A stretch of DNA of 10,203 nucleotides, taken from contig CASGVX010000053.1 in NCBI GenBank assembly GCA_949346185.1, forward strand, positions 1-10,203, given 5' to 3'. The position numbers and the translations under genes were made by a program. Below the pieces are notes generated by a model. The model did no database searches. It was given only the letters and a program-made list of their open reading frames with translations, and was not told the DNA's origin. This document shows positions 6,118-10,203 of the stretch, one piece after another. The stretch is from an uncultured Lachnospiraceae bacterium (lineage in GTDB: Bacteria; Bacillota; Clostridia; Lachnospirales; Lachnospiraceae). Numbering within the stretch: position 1 is the stretch's first letter; every line of letters starts with the position of its first letter.

Positions 6118-7599
6118 ATGAACAACATGAAGATGAAGACAAAAATGATTATCGCTTTTATTATTCCGGTTATACTTTTGATCGTTAGCGTGCTTATGGG
6201 AATAAGATCCATTAATAATATTAATGGAGAGGTCCATGACATGACGGATAAGGTGCAGGTTGCACTGAAAACTAAATTGGATGAAGTCAGTAATGATGAT
6301 GCGAAGAAGGAAGTTATCTTAAAGGCTGTTAGCGATTCCAGAGAACAGAGTATCGAAGATATGAATGAGATTGCCAGCACTTCGCGTACTATCAATTTCG
6401 TTTTCGTGGCAGTGTCCGTGGTTCTTGTAATTCTCATGGCGTTGTCTCTGATTAGGATGATTGTGAAGTCTGTGAACCAGTTGTCCAATGCGGCGAAAGA
6501 TATCGCCATGGGGCGCACGGATATTCAGATGGTAAAGTATCACAATGACGAGTTTGGCGAACTGGTAGATGAATATACGAAAGTAGTTGATAATATCAAG
6601 TATCAGGCGAAGATTGCCGAGGAGGTTTCCGAAGGTAACTTGACAGTTCAGGTAACGCCGAAATCATCGGAGGATGTGATGGGCAATTCCCTGAAGAAGC
6701 TTGTGGAGGATAATTTGAGCGCACTGTCAGGCATCAATGACGCAGGTTCCCAGGTAACCCTCAGTTCTTCCCAGGTGGCAAGTGCCAGCCAGGCTTTGGC
6801 TCAGGGTTCTACCGAGCAGGCAAGTGCCATTGAGGAGATTACCGCATCCATCAATGAGATTGCGGACAAGACAAAGGAGAATGCAACTCAGGCAAATGAG
6901 GCAGCTGGCATGGTCAATCGCGCAATTGAAGATGTAGAGCAGGGCAATGTGCAGATGCGCGACATGATGACAGCGATGGAGGACATCAATAAGGCATCTG
7001 AGAGCATTTCAAAGATCATTCAGGTTATTGACGACATTTCATTCCAGACGAATATCCTTGCATTGAATGCAGCGGTTGAGGCGGCGAGAGCTGGCGAGGC
7101 TGGAAAGGGCTTTGCGGTTGTGGCTGAGGAGGTAAGAAGTCTGGCTTCTAAGAGTGCGGCTGCTGCGGCAGAGACTGCCGAGCTGATTGAAGATTCCATC
7201 AGCAAGGTACAGCAGGGCTCTAAGATTGCAGATGATACGGCCAAGGCTCTGGAAGCAATCTCCAATGTGGTAAAGGATAGCGAGGCGATTATCAAGGGAA
7301 TTGCGGAATCTTCCAATTATCAGGCAACAGCCGTTGCGCAGATCGAGCAGGCAGTTACTCAGGTATCTCAGGTTGTTCAGAATAACTCTGCTACCAGCCA
7401 GCAGTGTGCTGCTGCCAGTCAGGAATTATCAGGTCAGGCATCTAGGATGAAAGAGATGCTTTCCATCTACAATCTGGGTTCAGGAAGCAGGGGAGCCGCT
7501 CCGGCACTCCAGACCTCTTCCACTATGTATAATGCAACGCCGATTGCAAGCGAGAATGAGCAGATTATCTCTCTGGGAGACGATTTTGGAAAGTATTAA
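6118..7599 (+). CDS. Methyl-accepting chemotaxis protein with very short extracellular domain
   Basis: A transmembrane chemoreceptor of 493 residues. TM1 (about 10-29) and TM2 (about 92-112) flank only about 60 extracytoplasmic residues (30-91), predicted mostly helical and less than half the length of a common four-helix-bundle sensor. A HAMP-like region follows (about 112-160), then a second HAMP-like segment (about 163-205, with EEVSEGNLTVQV and a DVMGNSLKKLV helix). The cytoplasmic signalling hairpin has its conserved tip near 306-342 (ISFQTNILALNAAVEAARAGE, then GFAVVAEEVR). The stretch ASAIEEITAS fits the receptor methylation-site consensus. The C terminus ends SLGDDFGKY, without a CheR-tether pentapeptide. 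Being the last gene of the che operon, it is likely the dedicated receptor. The ligand is unknown; with so small an outer domain it may sense through the membrane or in the cytoplasm (inference). Confidence 0.93.
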   Translation: MNNMKMKTKMIIAFIIPVILLIVSVLMGIRSINNINGEVHDMTDKVQVALKTKLDEVSNDDAKKEVILKAVSDSREQSIEDMNEIASTSRTINFVFVAVSVVLVILMALSLIRMIVKSVNQLSNAAKDIAMGRTDIQMVKYHNDEFGELVDEYTKVVDNIKYQAKIAEEVSEGNLTVQVTPKSSEDVMGNSLKKLVEDNLSALSGINDAGSQVTLSSSQVASASQALAQGSTEQASAIEEITASINEIADKTKENATQANEAAGMVNRAIEDVEQGNVQMRDMMTAMEDINKASESISKIIQVIDDISFQTNILALNAAVEAARAGEAGKGFAVVAEEVRSLASKSAAAAAETAELIEDSISKVQQGSKIADDTAKALEAISNVVKDSEAIIKGIAESSNYQATAVAQIEQAVTQVSQVVQNNSATSQQCAAASQELSGQASRMKEMLSIYNLGSGSRGAAPALQTSSTMYNATPIASENEQIISLGDDFGKY

Positions 7600-7616
7600 T
7601 TCGTAAATGCATGCGG

Positions 7617-7649
7617 GGCACAGGACGGAACGTCGTCCTGTGCCTTTTT
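7617..7649 (+). terminator. Intrinsic terminator of the che operon
   Basis: A perfect 11-bp inverted repeat, GGCACAGGACG (7617-7627) and CGTCCTGTGCC (7634-7644) around a 6-nt loop, is followed at once by five T residues. It begins 17 nt after the mcp stop codon. This is the strongest terminator visible and marks the 3' end of the chemosensory transcript. Confidence 0.93.
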
Positions 7650-7675
7650 GGCGGTTTGAACGAATAGGGGCATTT

Positions 7676-7698
7676 TGCCATAGTTATGGCATATTTTT
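7676..7698. repeat. Palindrome in the mcp-GHL10 spacer
   Basis: TGCCATA (7676-7682) and TATGGCA (7685-7691) form a near-perfect dyad with a 2-nt centre, followed by TATTTTT. It could be a weak second terminator hairpin (6-bp stem, 4-nt loop) or an operator upstream of the next gene. The rest of the 173-nt spacer has a weak promoter-like pair, TTGAAC (7656-7661) and CATAGT (7679-7684) with a 17-nt gap, whose -10 box would overlap this palindrome. Confidence 0.4.
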
Positions 7699-7778
7699 AC
7701 AGTAAGATGGTTAAAATTGCGCTGGCGTCGGCATATGCTTTTTTGCAGACGCATTGCCGCATAGGGGAATGAGTGGAT

Positions 7779-9314
7779 ATGAGCAGTGATGATTATGGAA
7801 GCACAGGAGGAAATGTGGTGGAGGATAAGAGGAAGAAGGAACTTGCTTTTCTTGGAATTGGCATCTTGGTGCTGCTTCTCTGCGTGATACGGATGGCCGT
7901 GGTGGATGCCGGGGACGAGGAGGAACGGAATCCGTTGAAGATTGAGGCAAGATATACGGTGTCTAACAAGAAGGCGACGGTGAAAGTGACGGTAAAGGGA
8001 GCCGAGGAAGGTATCCAGAAACTGGTATACAAGAAGGGTTCCATCAAATCCTTGGAGGATAGCGATTGGGAAGATGCCACGGCAATCATTGACGATGTAT
8101 TTTCTGTGGAGAAGAATGGAAAATACAGCATTCTGGCGGAGGACAAAAAGGGAAATAGGAAGTCTTATACCCTGTACGTTGTGCTGGAGATGAAGGGCGT
8201 GTGGATTTATTTTGACGAGATGAATAAGAAGGCCACCAGTTATAAGAAGTGGAAGTCCTACATCAATAAGACATTTGACACTTGCAAGAAGAATGAAATG
8301 AATACAGTGATCTTCCAAGTGCGTCCCTTTGCGGATGCTATGTATCCCTCCGACTATTTCCCTTGGTCGAAATATGCCACGGGAAGGGCGGGAAAAAATC
8401 CGGGGTTTGATCCCTTTGAATATGCGGTAAAGGCGGCTCATGAGAGGGGGCTTGCCATTCAGGCGTGGATTAACCCCTACCGCATTGCCTATTCTACGAA
8501 GATTTCCGCTTTGCCCAAGGATTCCATCGCTCGGAAATGGAGCAGGTCAAGCAGCAGTTCCAAGAGGAGAAATGTGCTGAAGATGGGAGGCGGCCTATAT
8601 TTCAATCCGGCATCTTCTGCAGTACAGAAATTGGTGGCAGATGGAGTGCGGGAGATAGTGGAGGCCTATGATGTGGATGGCATCCATATGGATGACTATT
8701 TTTATCCCAGCTTAGGAAAGGCGGGGTATAAGAAATTCGATTATCGGGAATACAGGGCTTATAGCAAGAGATGCAAGCGACAGGGAAAGAAACGCCTCTC
8801 TCTGGTTTCTTGGCGCAGGAATAATGTGAATAAGATGGTGAAGAAGGTATACGCCACGGTGAAGGACGTGGATGAGAATTGCGTTTTTGGCATTAGTCCG
8901 GCGGGAAATATTAAGAATTTGTATAGCAAGACTTCCTACTACAGTCCCGTAAAGACGTGGATGAAGTCGAAGAAGTACATAGATTATATCTGTCCGCAGA
9001 TTTATTGGTCATTCACCCAGCGGGTAGCGCCTTACAAGAAGGTTTTGAAGCAGTGGACTGCCATTAAGAGGAGCAGCACCGTGGATTTATATATTGGTCT
9101 GGCGGGCTATCGGGCAGGAATATCTGCCAAGGCGGCCAAGGCGGTGTCTGATGTGGGCTGGGCGAAGAGTAATACGATTCTGAAGCGTCAGGTGCTGGCA
9201 GCCAGAAAGACGGAGAAGGTTCAAGGCTATTGCATCTTTTCTTATGGCACTTTCACAAAGAAGAGTGCCCGCAAAGAGGTGAAGAACCTAGTGAGCGTCT
9301 TGAAGAATCACTAA
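7779..9314 (+). CDS. Membrane-anchored GHL10 (DUF187) family glycosyl-hydrolase-like protein
   Basis: A family 10 glycosylhydrolase-like protein (the GHL10/DUF187, YngK-like group), expected to act outside the membrane on cell-wall or other polysaccharides; its exact substrate is not known. Numbered from ATG 7779, it has a basic KRKK stretch, one membrane segment (about 22-42, no lipobox Cys), a beta-rich Ig-like region (about 50-137), then the GHL10 barrel (138-511). Recognisable barrel motifs are GVWIYFDEMN, NTVIFQVRPFADAMYPS, AWINPYR, LYFNPAS, DGIHMDDYFYP (acidic pair Asp305-Asp306), FGISPAGN and DYICPQIYWSF. The beta region is assigned from its strand pattern only. The start is uncertain: ATG 7779 lacks a good ribosome binding site, while GTG 7818 has AGGAGG 7 nt upstream and would still keep the whole anchor (see the separate entry). 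It lies after the che terminator and so is probably a separate transcript. Confidence 0.88.
   Translation: MSSDDYGSTGGNVVEDKRKKELAFLGIGILVLLLCVIRMAVVDAGDEEERNPLKIEARYTVSNKKATVKVTVKGAEEGIQKLVYKKGSIKSLEDSDWEDATAIIDDVFSVEKNGKYSILAEDKKGNRKSYTLYVVLEMKGVWIYFDEMNKKATSYKKWKSYINKTFDTCKKNEMNTVIFQVRPFADAMYPSDYFPWSKYATGRAGKNPGFDPFEYAVKAAHERGLAIQAWINPYRIAYSTKISALPKDSIARKWSRSSSSSKRRNVLKMGGGLYFNPASSAVQKLVADGVREIVEAYDVDGIHMDDYFYPSLGKAGYKKFDYREYRAYSKRCKRQGKKRLSLVSWRRNNVNKMVKKVYATVKDVDENCVFGISPAGNIKNLYSKTSYYSPVKTWMKSKKYIDYICPQIYWSFTQRVAPYKKVLKQWTAIKRSSTVDLYIGLAGYRAGISAKAAKAVSDVGWAKSNTILKRQVLAARKTEKVQGYCIFSYGTFTKKSARKEVKNLVSVLKNH
7805..7820 (+). promoter_or_regulatory. Strong ribosome binding site that may set the GHL10 start at GTG 7818
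   Basis: AGGAGG (7805-7810) is followed after 7 nt by an in-frame GTG (7818-7820). The protein would then start M-E-D-K-R-K-K directly before the membrane segment, a typical N terminus for an anchored protein. ATG 7779 has only GGGG or GAG upstream. The site lies inside the longer reading frame, so it could instead be a coincidental Gly-Gly coding stretch. Confidence 0.5.
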
Positions 9315-9317
9315 GGA

Positions 9318-9331
9318 ACTGTTTGAACAGT
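9318..9331. repeat. Small palindrome after the GHL10 gene
   Basis: ACTGTT (9318-9323) and AACAGT (9326-9331) form an inverted repeat 4 nt after the GHL10 stop. There is no T-run behind it, so it is at best a weak terminator or RNA 3'-end hairpin. The remainder of the 132-nt spacer shows a possible -10 box AATAAT (9405-9410) without a convincing -35. Confidence 0.3.
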
Positions 9332-9446
9332 ATTTGCGTTCTGTGCAGAATGGGTATTCATCTGCAGGGCGGATGGCTATTGCATAAAGGAATGGAACGC
9401 TGTGAATAATGACTGATAGAAAATAACAGAAATGAGGATGATGACG

Positions 9447-10130
9447 ATGAAGAAATGGTTGAGCATAGCAGTAACTGGAATATTGATGGCCATGTGCCTG
9501 GCAGGTTGTGGCGCAAAGGAGGAGAAGAGTTCCTCGAAGGTGGCCAGCGAGGCGACAGAGGCGCCTCGGGAGACAGAGGAGGCTTCTCAGACCACGGGGG
9601 CACCAAAAAAGGAAAGTTCTGGAGAGTTGCTCTCCGGGAAGCATCATGCGGAGATTGAGGTGAAGGATTACGGAACCATCAAGGTGGAACTGGATGCGGA
9701 TGTGGCTCCCATATCCACTACGAATTTTCTGAATCTGGCAAAGTCCGGGTTCTATGACGGACTTACTTTCCATCGCATTATCAGTGACTTTATGATTCAG
9801 GGGGGAGACCCCAACGGAGATGGCACCGGCGGTTCGGAGGAGACCATTAAGGGAGAGTTTGAATCAAATGGGGTGAAGAATAGCATTTCCCATAAGCGAG
9901 GCGTGATTTCCATGGCTAGGTCCAATGACCCTGACAGCGCCAGTTCCCAGTTCTTCCTTATGCACGCTGATTCTCCCCATCTAGATGGGGAGTATGCCGC
10001 CTTCGGACATGTGACGGAAGGAATCGAGATCGTGGATCAGATTTGCGAAAAAGTGCAGCCTGTAGATGGGAATGGCACGGTGGAGAAGGAGAGCCAGCCA
10101 GTGATTACCACAGTAAAGGCAGTAGATTAG
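9447..10130 (+). CDS. Cyclophilin-type peptidyl-prolyl isomerase lipoprotein
   Basis: Catalyses cis-trans isomerisation of proline peptide bonds, here on the outer face of the membrane, where it would help folding of exported proteins. The 227 residues start with a lipoprotein signal peptide, MKKWLSIAVTGILMAMCLAGC, whose lipobox LAGC gives lipidated Cys21. A Ser/Glu/Thr-rich spacer (about 25-65) leads to a complete cyclophilin domain (about 72-227). Active-site positions are visible: Arg110, Phe115 and Gln118 in FHRIISDFMIQGGD, Gln168 and Phe170 in SSQFF, and LDGEYAAFG. The residue at the cyclosporin-contact Trp position is His, as in many bacterial members, which suggests weak drug sensitivity (inference). 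I chose ATG 9447 rather than the upstream ATGs at 9432, 9438 and 9441, because GAGG (9435-9438) lies 8 nt before it and because MKKW is a normal lipoprotein start. Confidence 0.93.
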   Translation: MKKWLSIAVTGILMAMCLAGCGAKEEKSSSKVASEATEAPRETEEASQTTGAPKKESSGELLSGKHHAEIEVKDYGTIKVELDADVAPISTTNFLNLAKSGFYDGLTFHRIISDFMIQGGDPNGDGTGGSEETIKGEFESNGVKNSISHKRGVISMARSNDPDSASSQFFLMHADSPHLDGEYAAFGHVTEGIEIVDQICEKVQPVDGNGTVEKESQPVITTVKAVD

Positions 10131-10132
10131 GG

Positions 10133-10202
10133 ACTAGTAACTAGTAGTTGTTACTATTCACGGCTTCGCCGTTCATAGTAACAAGCAACGCTTTCAGCGT
10201 TG
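10133..10202. repeat. Three-hairpin intergenic element B (after the cyclophilin gene)
   Basis: Hairpin 1 is ACTAG-TAA-CTAGT (10133-10145). After a 2-nt linker the main hairpin has outer arms TTGTTACTAT (10148-10157) and ATAGTAACAA (10175-10184), a symmetric TC/TC internal mismatch, inner arms ACGGC (10160-10164) and GCCGT (10168-10172), and a TTC loop. One G separates it from hairpin 3, CAACGCT-TTC-AGCGTTG (10186-10202), which reaches the window edge. The layout matches element A at 2854-2925, with little shared sequence outside the TTG...CAA-G ends. It may stabilise the 3' end of the mRNA or terminate transcription; no T-run is visible before the window ends. It may continue beyond the window. 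Confidence 0.75.
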
Positions 10203-10203
10203 A

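Noticed and set aside
9380..9410. Possible promoter before the cyclophilin gene (TTGCAT and AATAAT)
   Set aside because: The spacing is 19 nt and the -35 match is poor. It may be real but cannot be told from background.
10133..10202. Element B as a CRISPR repeat or a transposon end
   Set aside because: It has no spacer-repeat periodicity and no transposase gene or target duplication is visible; the nested hairpins fit a palindromic intergenic element better.

Overview
The window reads as chromosomal DNA of a Gram-positive Clostridia, most likely a Lachnospiraceae-type gut or anaerobe genome. The reasons are strong AGGAG-type ribosome binding sites, tight co-directional packing, and the style of the proteins: a P2-containing CheA, a chemoreceptor without a C-terminal CheR-tether pentapeptide, a membrane-anchored GHL10 protein, and a cyclophilin lipoprotein. 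This placement rests on family resemblance only; no database was searched. All seven complete genes and the one partial gene are on the + strand.

Positions 1-7650 hold a compact chemosensory operon. It starts with the 3' part of a response regulator whose receiver domain is joined to a degenerate HD-GYP domain. Then come cheR, cheB, cheY, cheA, cheW and one transmembrane chemoreceptor gene (mcp), ended by a strong intrinsic terminator at 7617-7649. The products form a full signalling loop: the receptor and CheW control CheA, CheA phosphorylates CheY and CheB, and CheR and CheB set receptor methylation. Spacers are 3-37 nt except for a 120-nt gap between cheB and cheY. No CheC, CheD, CheX or CheZ and no flagellar gene lies in the window.

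The cheB-cheY gap is the most unusual non-coding part. It contains three successive hairpins; the central one has a 16-bp stem. Its apical loop, plus two flanking bases, is perfectly complementary over 10 nt to a segment ending three bases before the cheY Shine-Dalgarno. A second element with the same layout but different sequence lies at 10133-10202, just after the last gene. Together they look like two members of a family of short three-hairpin intergenic elements.

Positions 7650-9314 hold a 173-nt spacer (counted from the mcp stop) with a palindrome, then a membrane-anchored GHL10 (DUF187) glycosyl-hydrolase-like protein. A 132-nt spacer leads to a secreted lipoprotein cyclophilin (peptidyl-prolyl isomerase), followed by the second three-hairpin element at the window end. 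These last two genes look like cell-envelope functions unrelated to chemotaxis. No mobile gene, CRISPR array, tRNA or rRNA is visible, and no gene-free stretch exceeds 300 bases.
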